A DNA stretch of 64,000 nucleotides from Lachnospiraceae bacterium (GCA_017432565.1 JAFRIW010000051.1:62001-126000); one strand, 5' to 3'; positions 26,456 to 35,048 are shown, numbered from the stretch's first letter. Numbers and translations are program-made. Notes: generated from the letters alone by a model not told the origin.

Positions 26456-27412
26456 ATGGGTATAGAATCTGAAACATCGCCCGGATGGGACGGTGTACCG
26501 CTTAAATATCGCCAGCCTGTACGCGGATACATCGGCAGAACCGTCAACGATTCTGTCGAGGAGGTTGATTTTGTGCCCGGAACCCATGTACGGATCTGGT
26601 ACAACAATCAGCTGGATGCCTATGCGCTGCATCATCACGCGGCTGCGGAGATCGTGATCTGTATGGAAAGCACCTACAATACGATCGCCGCAAACCAGCT
26701 TTATCAGCTGAATGCCTCCGATATTCTGATTATTCCGCCCCTTGTGCCCCACCGTCATCTGGGCGGGATCAAAGGGACCCGTTTTATCTGTCTGTTTGAT
26801 CTTTCTCCGCTGAACGCATTTGAAGAATTCCGTGCGCTCTCTTCCACCATGCTGGATCCAATTTATCTGACAAGAAAATCCGCTCCGTCGCTTTACCTGC
26901 GCGTCTACGAAAGTATGATGCGGGTGGTGGACGTTTATTTTTCTACCCAGAGCACCTGGGAAATGGCTATTTTTTCCGAATTACTGAATGTTTTTGCGGG
27001 GATCGGAAAAGACCGTCTGTCTGAATCCGATAACTTCTCTCCCGCCGGCAGCACCCATTTCCAGGCAAACTACGATAAGTTTTCCGGTCTGATGCTCTAT
27101 CTGGACGAGCACTACGCGGAGGATATTTCCCTGGAGCAGGCGGCTGAACTGGTCGGCTTTTCCAAGTTCCATTTCAGCCGCCTCTTCAAGGAATATGCGG
27201 GTACTACCTTTTATGACCATCTGGTCCGCAGACGGGTGCGCGCCGCGCAGGAGCTGCTGTCAACCAGTATGTCCATCACTGAAATTACTTTCCGGACCGG
27301 GTGGGGCTCGCTTACTTCCTTCAGCCGCAGCTTCCGCAAATACACCGGCATGTCTCCCACCGAATACCGTTCCCTGTCCGAAGTGAAGGGATCAGCCCTT
27401 CACAGATCCTAA
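26456..27412 (+). CDS. AraC-family transcriptional regulator with cupin sensor domain
   Basis: A 318-residue regulator. The N-terminal half is a cupin-type ligand domain (ALHHHAAAEIVICMES, LNASDILIIPPLVPHRHLGG). The C-terminal 100 residues carry the two AraC helix-turn-helix motifs (ISLEQAAELVGFSKFHFSRLFKEYAG and MSITEITFRTGWGSLTSFSRSFRKYTGMSPTEYR). It sits between the GH3 gene (divergent) and the sugar ABC importer operon (convergent, last 21 bases overlap the permease end), so both are likely targets. The start codon has no Shine-Dalgarno but an extended -10 box six bases upstream. The inducer is presumably a plant-derived oligosaccharide; this is inference. Confidence 0.93.
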   Translation: MGIESETSPGWDGVPLKYRQPVRGYIGRTVNDSVEEVDFVPGTHVRIWYNNQLDAYALHHHAAAEIVICMESTYNTIAANQLYQLNASDILIIPPLVPHRHLGGIKGTRFICLFDLSPLNAFEEFRALSSTMLDPIYLTRKSAPSLYLRVYESMMRVVDVYFSTQSTWEMAIFSELLNVFAGIGKDRLSESDNFSPAGSTHFQANYDKFSGLMLYLDEHYAEDISLEQAAELVGFSKFHFSRLFKEYAGTTFYDHLVRRRVRAAQELLSTSMSITEITFRTGWGSLTSFSRSFRKYTGMSPTEYRSLSEVKGSALHRS

Positions 27413-28234
27413 CGCGACACCCGCAATAATGTACTTTGAAAGTGCCAGGTACACAACAATCAGCGGAAGTGCCGTCAGAGTCAGTCCCAGATAAACCGCG
27501 CCGTACTCTGTCTTGTAAATATCTCCTCTGAGCAGTGAAACCATAATCGGAAGAGTATATTTTTTCTGGTCTGTCAGAAGGATCAGAGGCTCAAACAGTC
27601 TGTTCCAGCTGCTGACAAAGCTGAAGATCGCCTGCGTTGCAATTGCCGGCTTCATGATCGGAAGCGCGATCAGATTGAAAATATAAAACTCTTTCGCTCC
27701 GTCGATCCGGGCTGACTGGACAATTTCCAGTGACAGGGCCGGCTGCATGTACTGCCGCATGAAGAAAACCATGGAAGGCGATGCAATGGCCGGCAGGATC
27801 AGCATGGAGAGGTGATTCGTCATATGAATCTTATAGACCATCTGATAGAAACCGATCATGGTGATCTGCGCCGGAATCATCATGATTGCCATGATGAAGG
27901 AGAAGAATGCCTTCCTGGCTTTCCACTGATAGACCACCAGTGCATAAGCGGTCAGCGTGGAGAAGTAGGTCGCCAGCGCCGTCGCGCTGATGGAAACGAT
28001 CAGCGAGTTCATGAAACCGACGGACGGCTTGAAGCTCTTACCCAGCAGGATCTTCAGGTTGTTGGAAAAATAGTGCGACGGGATCAGCGATACCGCGTGC
28101 TGCTGAATCTGTGTCGTGGACCTTGTCGAGTTGACGATCATAATAAGGAAAGGCATTACACTCAGGATGGCCAGAAATACACAGATAATAAAAATCACGG
28201 TTTTCTTTCCGTAGTGGTTCTTATTCTTACTCAT
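27392..28234 (-). CDS. Carbohydrate ABC transporter permease, MalG type
   Basis: A 280-residue inner-membrane permease with six helices. The coupling-helix EAA-like motif is ARIDGAKEFYIFNLIALPIMKPA, and the C-terminus KYIIAGVALGSVKG is diagnostic of this subfamily. It forms the translocation channel with the permease encoded just upstream (four-base overlap). No ATPase is present in the operon, so a shared MsmX-type ATPase elsewhere must energise it, as in many Firmicutes. Its last 21 bases overlap the end of the convergent AraC gene. Confidence 0.94.
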   Translation of the reverse strand: MSKNKNHYGKKTVIFIICVFLAILSVMPFLIMIVNSTRSTTQIQQHAVSLIPSHYFSNNLKILLGKSFKPSVGFMNSLIVSISATALATYFSTLTAYALVVYQWKARKAFFSFIMAIMMIPAQITMIGFYQMVYKIHMTNHLSMLILPAIASPSMVFFMRQYMQPALSLEIVQSARIDGAKEFYIFNLIALPIMKPAIATQAIFSFVSSWNRLFEPLILLTDQKKYTLPIMVSLLRGDIYKTEYGAVYLGLTLTALPLIVVYLALSKYIIAGVALGSVKG

Positions 28235-29208
28235 GATTTCGCCGCCTCCTTCTGTCTTCTTTTCTCCTCCTTGATCTGCTGTTTCACGATCTTTTCGAGT
28301 TTTGCCTCGTCTCTGTCACGCAGAGCATAGAACAGGAGAGCGGAGCTCAGGCAGATCAGCACGAACATGAGCATGCTGGCAGCCGCGGCACGGTTGTAGA
28401 GGTAGCTTCCGGAGAAGGCCAGGTTGTAAATAAACACACTCGTCGTCAGGGTTGCGTTGTCCGGACCGCCCATCAGGAACAGTCTCGGAATATCGAACAT
28501 ATTCAGACCGCCGATCAGGCTGGTGACCAGGGTGAACAGCAGGATGGTCTTGATATTCGGAATCGTTACCTGCCAGAAGGTCTGCCATCCGTTGGCGCCG
28601 TCCACTTCCGCGGCCTCGAAGATTTCAGGGCTGATACCCAGAACGCCGGAAATCAGGATGATCATCGTGTAGCCGTACCACATCCAGGTCTGAATGAAGA
28701 TGACGATATCCTGTGCGATATTTTTCTTTACAAGGAAATTGTAAGGTGAATCAAAGATGCCGAAGCGTGTCATCAGGTCGTTGACCGGGCCCATCGGATA
28801 GCCGAACAGGGCGTTGAACAGGATTGCGACGGTCGCAGCCGTGATGATGTTGGGCATATAAAACAGGACCTTGAAAATGCCCTCGCCCGGGATCTTGAAA
28901 CGCCGGTCCGTAAACCAGGCAGCAAGCAGCAGCGCCAGAGCCAGCTGAGGAATGAAGTTGCAGACCCACAGCTTGATGGTGTTCTTAAACGCTGTCTGGA
29001 AAGTCGGGCTGGTCAGAATCGTAACAAAGTTTGCAAAAGGCTTCTCCAGAAAATGCCAGTCTGTCTTACCGATTCCTTTCAGATCCGTAAAACCGATCAC
29101 TGCGGTATACAGTGTCGGATACAGCTGGAAAATCAGGAATGCAACGACAAACGGAACGGAGAAGAGATAGCCGTATCTTGCATAGCTGAAATTTTTCTTC
29201 TTGTTCAT
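28231..29208 (-). CDS. Carbohydrate ABC transporter permease, MalF/UgpA type
   Basis: A 325-residue permease with six membrane helices. It starts YARYGYLFSVPFVVAFLIFQLYPTLYTAVIGFTDL, typical of the MalF/UgpA family, and has the EAA loop EAAEVDGANGWQTFWQVTIPNIK. The C-terminal cytoplasmic tail is longer and more charged (about 35 residues, DRDEAKLEKIVKQQIKEEKR) than usual. It lies second in the operon after the binding protein, from which it is separated by a strong hairpin that should reduce its expression relative to the binding protein. A GGGGG site precedes the ATG. Confidence 0.94.
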   Translation of the reverse strand: MNKKKNFSYARYGYLFSVPFVVAFLIFQLYPTLYTAVIGFTDLKGIGKTDWHFLEKPFANFVTILTSPTFQTAFKNTIKLWVCNFIPQLALALLLAAWFTDRRFKIPGEGIFKVLFYMPNIITAATVAILFNALFGYPMGPVNDLMTRFGIFDSPYNFLVKKNIAQDIVIFIQTWMWYGYTMIILISGVLGISPEIFEAAEVDGANGWQTFWQVTIPNIKTILLFTLVTSLIGGLNMFDIPRLFLMGGPDNATLTTSVFIYNLAFSGSYLYNRAAAASMLMFVLICLSSALLFYALRDRDEAKLEKIVKQQIKEEKRRQKEAAKS

Positions 29209-29242
29209 AGATAGTCCCCCGCATGGAAACTTAGAATGAAAC

Positions 29243-29279
29243 CGGCGGGGTGGGTCAAAGGAGGAAGCCCACCCCGCCG
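29243..29279 (-). terminator. Intercistronic hairpin between binding protein and permease genes
   Basis: A perfect 12-bp GC-rich stem (CGGCGGGGTGGG at 29243-29254, CCCACCCCGCCG at 29268-29279) with a 14-base loop. On the minus strand it is followed by GGTTTCATTC, with only a weak T-tract. It probably acts as a partial terminator or an mRNA-stabilising barrier giving excess binding protein over permeases. Confidence 0.7.
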
Positions 29280-29311
29280 AAGCTGCTGAATCACTCAGTC
29301 ATGTTCTGAAA

Positions 29312-30787
29312 TTACTCTGCATCAATTCCGAGATTGTCAGAAACAGTCTGCTTGAAGTCCTTGATTGCCGCATCGCGATCCTTCTCGCCTGCTGCATAAG
29401 CACGGACCTGATCTCTCCAGATCTGGTTGATGGACTCATCATACTGGGTCAGGTTCTTGCCGTTTGCATACTGGTTTGCAGGAACGAATACGTCGAACAT
29501 GTTCTGGCCGCCCAGGAAGTCAAGCTCGCCGTTGGACTTCGCCATAACGGTACCGGAAGCTACGCAGTCCTTCGTGCCGCCTTCGCCGTTGAGCGTGCCG
29601 TTTGCCCACTTGTACTGCAGGCCGTCATCGCTGGTGTCAAGAGTGATGTAATAGATCAGTTCCTTGACTGCATCGATCTTCGCGGGATCCATGTTCTTGT
29701 TTGCAATAACCCATGTGCCGCCCCAGAAGAATCCGATCGGAGGAGCTGTAACTGCCCAGTCACCATAGGTTCCTTCGCCGACAGCTTCGCCGCCGCAGTT
29801 CGGAGCCAGTGTGTAGTTGATCAGCCATGCAGGTCCGAAGAAACCGAATACCGGCTTCGCACCTTCGCCCTTCATATCAGCAAACCATGCATCCTGCCAG
29901 TCCTGAGTCTGGTTGGACCAGCCGTTGTCTGTCAGATCCTTGGAGATATCCAGGAAAGCTTCTCTCTTGGGATCGATGTGAAGCAGGCCATCCTCTGTCA
30001 GCCAGCCTTCATCGGAGCTGTTCTCAACTGCGTGCCAGACATCACCGTCACCGGAGACGATTGCTACGCCGCTGTCAGCCAGAGTTGCAGCTGCTTCGAA
30101 GAACTTGTCCCAGCTGCCGGAGCCGGAGCCGATGATCTCGCCGATCTTTTCCGGATCGTCTGTTCCGAAGACATCCTGTGCAATGGATCTTCTGTAAATG
30201 AAAGCACCGCCGGTTGCCTGATAACCAAGGCCGTCGACCTTTCCGTCTGTGTTGGTTCCGATATCGACAGAATACTGTGCGATGTCAGCTGCCTTCAGCT
30301 CAGCCTCAACATCGATGCCGAGGTCTTCATAAGGCATTGCGAAATCCTGCATATCGCCCTGTGTATATTTCAGAACGAAAGCGGACTCTGCGCAGTAGAT
30401 ATCAGGCTGCTCTGCGCCGCCTGCCTGAAGGGCCTGGTCCAGAGCCGGCTGATATGCACCCTCAGTGGTAGCGATGATGGTCGGATTAACGGTGTAAGGG
30501 AAATCCGGATGCTCTTCCAGGTACTTGTCAATCATGCCCGGAACTTCATCTGTGAATGTCCACAGATTGATAACGCCGCCCTCAGCTGCCGGAGCTGCTT
30601 CTTCTACAGCTTCTTCCTCTGCGGGAGCCTCTTCTTCTGCCGGAGCCTCTTCCTCTGCGGGAGCTGCTTCTTCTACAGCTTCCTCAGCCGGAGCTGCAGC
30701 CGGAGCTGCCGGTGCCGCTGCGCAGCCAGCAAGAACAGTAGCTGACATGACGCCTGTTAAGATCACTGCCAATACTTTCTTTTTCAT
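29312..30787 (-). CDS. Sugar ABC transporter substrate-binding lipoprotein
   Basis: A 491-residue extracellular binding protein. A lipoprotein signal ends at LAGC (Cys22). Residues about 23-68 are a low-complexity linker of repeated AEEEAP and VEEAAPAEE units, then the mature domain starts GGVINLWTFTDEVPGMI, typical of family 1 (MalE/UgpB-like) proteins. Aromatic residues such as SSDEGWLTEDG, TQDWQDAWFADMKGEG and GFFWGGTWVIANKN are likely to line the sugar site. It is the first gene of the importer operon, with an AAGGAGG site. The long acidic spacer probably extends the domain away from the membrane through the thick cell wall. Confidence 0.94.
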   Translation of the reverse strand: MKKKVLAVILTGVMSATVLAGCAAAPAAPAAAPAEEAVEEAAPAEEEAPAEEEAPAEEEAVEEAAPAAEGGVINLWTFTDEVPGMIDKYLEEHPDFPYTVNPTIIATTEGAYQPALDQALQAGGAEQPDIYCAESAFVLKYTQGDMQDFAMPYEDLGIDVEAELKAADIAQYSVDIGTNTDGKVDGLGYQATGGAFIYRRSIAQDVFGTDDPEKIGEIIGSGSGSWDKFFEAAATLADSGVAIVSGDGDVWHAVENSSDEGWLTEDGLLHIDPKREAFLDISKDLTDNGWSNQTQDWQDAWFADMKGEGAKPVFGFFGPAWLINYTLAPNCGGEAVGEGTYGDWAVTAPPIGFFWGGTWVIANKNMDPAKIDAVKELIYYITLDTSDDGLQYKWANGTLNGEGGTKDCVASGTVMAKSNGELDFLGGQNMFDVFVPANQYANGKNLTQYDESINQIWRDQVRAYAAGEKDRDAAIKDFKQTVSDNLGIDAE

Positions 30788-31007
30788 TGCGTTCCTCCTT
30801 AAATAATGCGTTAAAATTATAACTGTTTGCGGGACCCCTCCCGCCTGTTTCGCTTAATTCTGTTATATCAGCAATCGTTTTCGGAGAATATACAAATATT
30901 GCTTTTATTTTCGCATATATTGCCAGAGTGCACAGTTTTTTTGTCTGTTCAGCTCTGTTTTGGTAAAATATGCACAAAGGCGTTTTCGGAAATTGTATAA
31001 AACTGCC

Positions 31008-31021
31008 GGAAAGCGCTTACA
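31008..31021 (-). promoter_or_regulatory. Catabolite-responsive element-like site, upstream copy
   Basis: On the minus strand TGTAAGCGCTTTCC matches 13 of 14 positions of the cre consensus TGWAANCGNTNWCA. It overlaps the probable promoter of the yesL-like gene and lies in the gap divergent from the sugar importer operon, a natural place for CcpA control. Confidence 0.5.
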
Positions 31022-31025
31022 ATAA

Positions 31026-31041
31026 TGTCAAAACGTTGACA
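31026..31041 (+). promoter_or_regulatory. Second cre-like palindrome, next to the yesL ribosome binding site
   Basis: TGTCAAAACGTTGACA has perfect six-base arms (TGTCAA/TTGACA). Its last 14 bases match the cre consensus at 13 positions. It follows the first site by four bases and touches the AGGAG site at 31041-31045. It could be bound by CcpA or another LacI-family repressor. Confidence 0.5.
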
Positions 31042-31053
31042 GGAGACACAATA

Positions 31054-31683
31054 ATGGATAAGCTGTTCGGACCGAATAATCCGGTGACGGTCTTTCTTAC
31101 AAGACTCTGTGATCTGATCTTCTTAAATCTGGTTTTCGTGGTGACCTGTCTGCCGGTCATCACCGTCGGCGCGGCGGTCACGGCCCTTTACCATGAGACG
31201 ATCGCCATCGTTAAAAAGGAGAGCACCTATCCCGTGCGGTCCTATTTTGCCTCGTTTAAACAGAACTTCCGGCAGGCCACGCTGCTGTGGATCGCGCTCC
31301 TTGCGCTTATCCTGTTTTTCTCGGCGGATCTGTATGTGATCTATTTCGTGATTGACCCGGCATACCGCTTTCTGCAGTATCCGGTGTGGCTCATCCTGAT
31401 CGGCATCGCGTCCGTGCTTCTGTATGCCTTTCCTCTTCTGGCCACACATGAAGAAACTGTCCCGCAGCTGGTGCGGAACAGTTTTCTCCTGAGTCTTTCC
31501 AATTTTCCTTTTACGGTTTTCTGTGTGGTTCTGATCGGTCTGATTGTCGATCTCTCGCTTCACAACGGGTCGATTCTCGTCGGGTTCTTCAGCCTGTTTC
31601 TGTTCTTCGGCTGTGCGGCCCTGGCACTGTTCTTCTCTCTGTTCTTTGTCCGGATCTTCGACAAAGCTGAAAAGAAACAGTAA
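31054..31683 (+). CDS. YesL-family (DUF624) membrane protein
   Basis: A 209-residue membrane protein with about five hydrophobic segments. The ATG at 31054 is chosen over an upstream one because AGGAG lies eight bases before it and the family start MDKLFGPNNPVTVFLTRLCDLIFLNLVFVVTCLPVIT-like sequence begins there. FNLLWLLTCLPVVTIGAA-like sequence is the YesL signature. YesL proteins occur next to sugar ABC importers of plant-glycan loci in Firmicutes; their function is not established. Here it is divergent from the binding-protein gene, and tandem cre-like sites lie in its leader. Confidence 0.85.
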   Translation: MDKLFGPNNPVTVFLTRLCDLIFLNLVFVVTCLPVITVGAAVTALYHETIAIVKKESTYPVRSYFASFKQNFRQATLLWIALLALILFFSADLYVIYFVIDPAYRFLQYPVWLILIGIASVLLYAFPLLATHEETVPQLVRNSFLLSLSNFPFTVFCVVLIGLIVDLSLHNGSILVGFFSLFLFFGCAALALFFSLFFVRIFDKAEKKQ

Positions 31684-31695
31684 AGCCCGCCGGTC

Positions 31696-32421
31696 TCACA
31701 GGGCTCCCAGCACTTCTCCGATCTTTCCGTCGATGACCAGGTCTGCCTGGGCGTCGCGGCTCGTGGCGCTCTTATTGATCAGCACCAGCTTGTTCCCGCG
31801 ATAGTAATCAATCAGTCCCGCTGCCGGGTAGACCACCAGCGAGGTGCCGCCGATGATGAGCATGTCCGCCTCCGAAATGCAGCGGACCGCCTCGTTCAGA
31901 ATGCCCATGTCCAGTCCTTCTTCATACAGCACCACATCCGGTTTCACACGGCCGCCGCACTTCTCGCAGACCGGCACGCCCTCCGACTTCAGGATATAGT
32001 TCACGTCGTAGAAGGTATGGCATTTTTCGCAATAATTGCGCAGTACCGATCCGTGCAGCTCCAGGACTTTCTTACTGCCGGCCTTCTGGTGCAGACCGTC
32101 AATGTTCTGTGTGATCACCGCCTTCAGTTTGCCGCGCTGCTCCAGCTCGGCGAGCTTTAAGTGCGCCGCGTTGGGCTGCGCATCCGGCGCGATCATTTTC
32201 TCTTTATAGAATTCAAAAAATTCCTCCGGCCGCTGCCGGTAGAAGGTGTGGGAGACAATGGTCTCCGGCGGGTATTTGTATTTCTGGGCATAGAGTCCGT
32301 CCTGCGAGCGGAAATCCGGGATGCCGCTCTCCGTCGACACACCCGCTCCGCCGAAAAAGACGATATTGTCGCTGCCCTCAACCAGTTCCCGCAGTCTGTC
32401 GATCTTCTGTTCCAAAGTCAT
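31696..32421 (-). CDS. cobB: NAD-dependent protein deacylase (sirtuin)
   Basis: A 241-residue class III sirtuin that removes acyl groups from lysines using NAD. Visible motifs: FFGGAGVSTESGIPDFRS (NAD binding), TQNIDGLHQKAG, catalytic His in LELHGSV, four zinc cysteines as CEKC and CEKCGG, and GTSLVVYPAAGL. The ATG has a strong GGGGGG site. It stands alone between the convergent yesL-like gene and a downstream-facing aminotransferase, so its context does not suggest a substrate. Confidence 0.95.
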   Translation of the reverse strand: MTLEQKIDRLRELVEGSDNIVFFGGAGVSTESGIPDFRSQDGLYAQKYKYPPETIVSHTFYRQRPEEFFEFYKEKMIAPDAQPNAAHLKLAELEQRGKLKAVITQNIDGLHQKAGSKKVLELHGSVLRNYCEKCHTFYDVNYILKSEGVPVCEKCGGRVKPDVVLYEEGLDMGILNEAVRCISEADMLIIGGTSLVVYPAAGLIDYYRGNKLVLINKSATSRDAQADLVIDGKIGEVLGAL

Positions 32422-32460
32422 GTGTATTCCCCCCTTTCAGCTGACGTTTTCTGATGTAAA

Positions 32461-32506
32461 AAGATACATAATGGACACCGGCGCCCGCCGGGCCATTATG
32501 TATCTT
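32461..32506 (-). terminator. Strong terminator after the aminotransferase gene
   Basis: A perfect 14-bp stem (AAGATACATAATGG and CCATTATGTATCTT) enclosing a smaller GC-rich stem-loop. On the minus strand five T follow, and on the plus strand a T-run lies slightly further out, so it may work both ways. It separates the aminotransferase from the sirtuin gene. Confidence 0.8.
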
Positions 32507-32531
32507 CTGATTTTTTCTGATCTGTGTAATC

Positions 32532-33557
32532 TCAGTCGATGCGGCAGATCCAGCCCTCGGGCGCCTCGATGCGTCCCATCTGGATTCCGGTCAGCGTGTC
32601 GTACAGCTTCTGCAGGACCGGTCCCATCTTCTCCTGGTTGTCGCGGAAAACGATCTCGCGGCCGTGGTCGTTGATCTTCGCAACCGGCGAAATAACTGCC
32701 GCGGTGCCGCACAGACCCATCTCCGGGTACTGGCCGACTTCGTCGAGGAACACCTCGCGCTCGGTGACCTTCAGGCCCAGATAGTGCTCCGCCACATACA
32801 CCAGCGAGCGGCGGGTGATGGACGGCAGAATGCTCTCCGACTTCGGGACGATCAGATTTCCGTCCTCATCAACAAAGATGGTGTTGGCGCCGCCGGTTTC
32901 CTCGATCTTTGTGCGGGTCGCGGGATCCAGGTACACGTTCTCCGCGTATCCCTCGTCGTGCGCCGTCACGATGGCGTGCAGACTCATTGCATAGTTCAGG
33001 CCCGCCTTGATGTGGCCGGTTCCGCGCGGTGCTGCGCGGTCAAAATCAGAGACCTTGATCACGATCGGCTTCGCGCCGCCCTTGAAGTACGGTCCGACCG
33101 GTGTGACGAAAATACGGAACTGATACTCATCCGCCGGCTTCACGCCGATGACCGGGCTGATGCCGAAGGAATAGGGACGGATATAAAGGGTCGCGCCGGA
33201 TCCGTACGGAGGAACCCACGCTTCGTTGGCCTTGACCACCTGCTTCACCGCGTCGATGAAACGCTCTTTCGGGAACACCGGGATCTCCAGGCGCGCCGCG
33301 CTTCCTTCCATTCTCTCCGCGTTCAGGTCCGGGCGGAAGCAGACGATATGTCCGTCCTCGGTCTCGTATGCCTTCAGTCCCTCGAAAACAGTCTGCGCAT
33401 ACTGAAGAACACCGGCGTCCTCACTCATGACAATCTTGTCGTCTGTGATCAGGCCGCCTTCATCCCACGCGCCGTTCTTATAATTACTCACATAACGATA
33501 GTCCGTCACATGATAGGCAAATCCGAGATTGCCCCAGTCAATGTTCTTCTTTTCCAT
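32532..33557 (-). CDS. ilvE: Branched-chain amino acid aminotransferase
   Basis: A PLP enzyme of fold type IV: transfers the amino group between Val/Leu/Ile and 2-oxoglutarate. The ATG at 33557 (MEKKNIDWGNLGFAYHVTDYR) follows AGGAGG at a good distance; an in-frame start 18 bases upstream has none. The PLP lysine is in GTGHIKAGLNYAMSLHAI. EGLKAYETEDGHIVCFRPDLNAERM and the C-terminal GLCGTAAVISPVAKI match class-II-type BCATs. At 341 residues the length is normal. I saw no T-box or CodY box upstream. Confidence 0.95.
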   Translation of the reverse strand: MEKKNIDWGNLGFAYHVTDYRYVSNYKNGAWDEGGLITDDKIVMSEDAGVLQYAQTVFEGLKAYETEDGHIVCFRPDLNAERMEGSAARLEIPVFPKERFIDAVKQVVKANEAWVPPYGSGATLYIRPYSFGISPVIGVKPADEYQFRIFVTPVGPYFKGGAKPIVIKVSDFDRAAPRGTGHIKAGLNYAMSLHAIVTAHDEGYAENVYLDPATRTKIEETGGANTIFVDEDGNLIVPKSESILPSITRRSLVYVAEHYLGLKVTEREVFLDEVGQYPEMGLCGTAAVISPVAKINDHGREIVFRDNQEKMGPVLQKLYDTLTGIQMGRIEAPEGWICRID

Positions 33558-33680
33558 CTGACAGTTCCTCCTCATCTATCTTCTTTCGTGCCAATTCAGT
33601 CTTCTAATCTAATAAAGCGGCACTTTTCACAACATTATAAGCCTATAAAAACCATTTTTCCATAAAAGAGGGAAAAAAAC

Positions 33681-35048
33681 TTACCCATCCTTTTCCATGC
33701 GGGAAAGCTCCGGAAGCACTGTACACAGCATGGTGACAAAACAGGCGGTCCCGCCGATGACATTGGAGATGGGCTCCGCCATGAAGACACCGTCCGTCCC
33801 GAAGCCGAACACGGTCGGCAGGAGGAGGGTCAGCGGAACGACCAGCACAGCCTTGCGCAGAAGACTGAAGAAGATGGTCTGTTTCTTTTTGCCGAGTGCC
33901 TTGAAGAATGTCTGGCCGCTGTACTGCAGGGCCTGGAACAGAAACGCGAAGAAATACAGGTGCAGCGCCCGCGCGCCCGGCTCCAGCAGCTTCGGGTCAT
34001 TCGAGAAGATCCGCACGAAAAATCCCGGGAAGAGCAGCACAATGAGCCACGCGGCGGCTGTGTAGGACATGGCCAGGGCGATCGTCAGCTTCATGGCCTT
34101 GCGGACGTTGCCGGCGCGCCTGGCCCCATAATTATAGCTGATCGTCGGCGAAGCGCCCTCCGTGACCGCCTGTGCCGGCACGTCCAGGATCGAGCGCACC
34201 GATGAGACGATGGTCATGACGGAAATGTACATCGCGCCGCCGAACTGCATGAGCATCCTGTTGCAGGTGATCTGCACCAGCGAATTGGTCGCCTGCATCA
34301 CAAAGGAGGAAATTCCGAGGCCCAGGATGTCCTTTGCGCCCGGGAAGCGGAAGGCGAACGTCAGCGGGTCGTCGCTGTGCGCATGCTTTCCGCGCTTATC
34401 CAGGTAGAAGCGCATGACAAAGGCAAAAGAAAGAAACTGCGAGAGCACAGTCGCGGCCGCCGCGCCGCGGATGCCGAGCCCCAGCACAAAGATAAAGACG
34501 GGGTCCAGCGCCAGGTTGGTGAGGGCGCCGATCGTCACCGAGAGCATGCCGGCCGACGCGTAGCCCTGCGCATTAAGGAACGGGTTAAGACCCGAGCTGA
34601 TCATGAAGAAGATTGTGCCGGCTGCGTAGATCTGCAGGTAGGCGTGCGCATCCGGAATTTCGGCGGCAGTCGCGCCGAACAGGGCGAGGAGCTGCCTGCC
34701 GAAAAGCTCGCACGCCAGCGTAATGACGACGGCCGTGATCACCAGAAACCGGAAAGACGTGTTCTGGTACTGTCTCGCCTTTTCGAGGTTTCCGCGGCCC
34801 AGCTCCATCGAGTAGAGCGGCGCGCCGCCCATCCCGTAGAGATTGGTGAAGCCCGATATGATCATGATGATGGGAAAGCACAGGCCGACCGCGCCGAGCG
34901 CCTCCGTCCCCGCGCCCGGAATCCGGCCGATATAGATCCTGTCCACGATGCTGTACAGCAGACTCAGGACCTGAGCGATCAGCATGGGAAAAGCTGCCAT
35001 CAGGATGTTTTCCGCTATACCGCCGTGTTCGAAATCAATCTTTTTCAT
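33681..35048 (-). CDS. MATE-family transporter at the end of the exopolysaccharide operon
   Basis: A 455-residue, twelve-helix protein of the MOP superfamily. MATE-type features are IAENILMAAFPMLIAQVLSLLYSIVDRIYIGRI at the N-terminus and the repeat ILGLGISSFVMQATNSLVQITCNRMLM at the second half. The ATG at 35048 overlaps the stop of the glycosyltransferase gene as ATGA (a GTG nine bases upstream is the alternative). By sequence it looks like a Na+ or H+ coupled multidrug exporter. It is nevertheless translationally linked to an exopolysaccharide operon that lacks a recognisable Wzx, and Wzx belongs to the same superfamily, so a flippase role is possible. Confidence 0.88.
   Translation of the reverse strand: MKKIDFEHGGIAENILMAAFPMLIAQVLSLLYSIVDRIYIGRIPGAGTEALGAVGLCFPIIMIISGFTNLYGMGGAPLYSMELGRGNLEKARQYQNTSFRFLVITAVVITLACELFGRQLLALFGATAAEIPDAHAYLQIYAAGTIFFMISSGLNPFLNAQGYASAGMLSVTIGALTNLALDPVFIFVLGLGIRGAAAATVLSQFLSFAFVMRFYLDKRGKHAHSDDPLTFAFRFPGAKDILGLGISSFVMQATNSLVQITCNRMLMQFGGAMYISVMTIVSSVRSILDVPAQAVTEGASPTISYNYGARRAGNVRKAMKLTIALAMSYTAAAWLIVLLFPGFFVRIFSNDPKLLEPGARALHLYFFAFLFQALQYSGQTFFKALGKKKQTIFFSLLRKAVLVVPLTLLLPTVFGFGTDGVFMAEPISNVIGGTACFVTMLCTVLPELSRMEKDG

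Noticed and set aside
33558..33680. T-box or CodY site before the branched-chain aminotransferase
   Set aside because: No T-box sequence, specifier hairpin or AATTTTCWGAAAATT-like site is visible in the 123-base gap.
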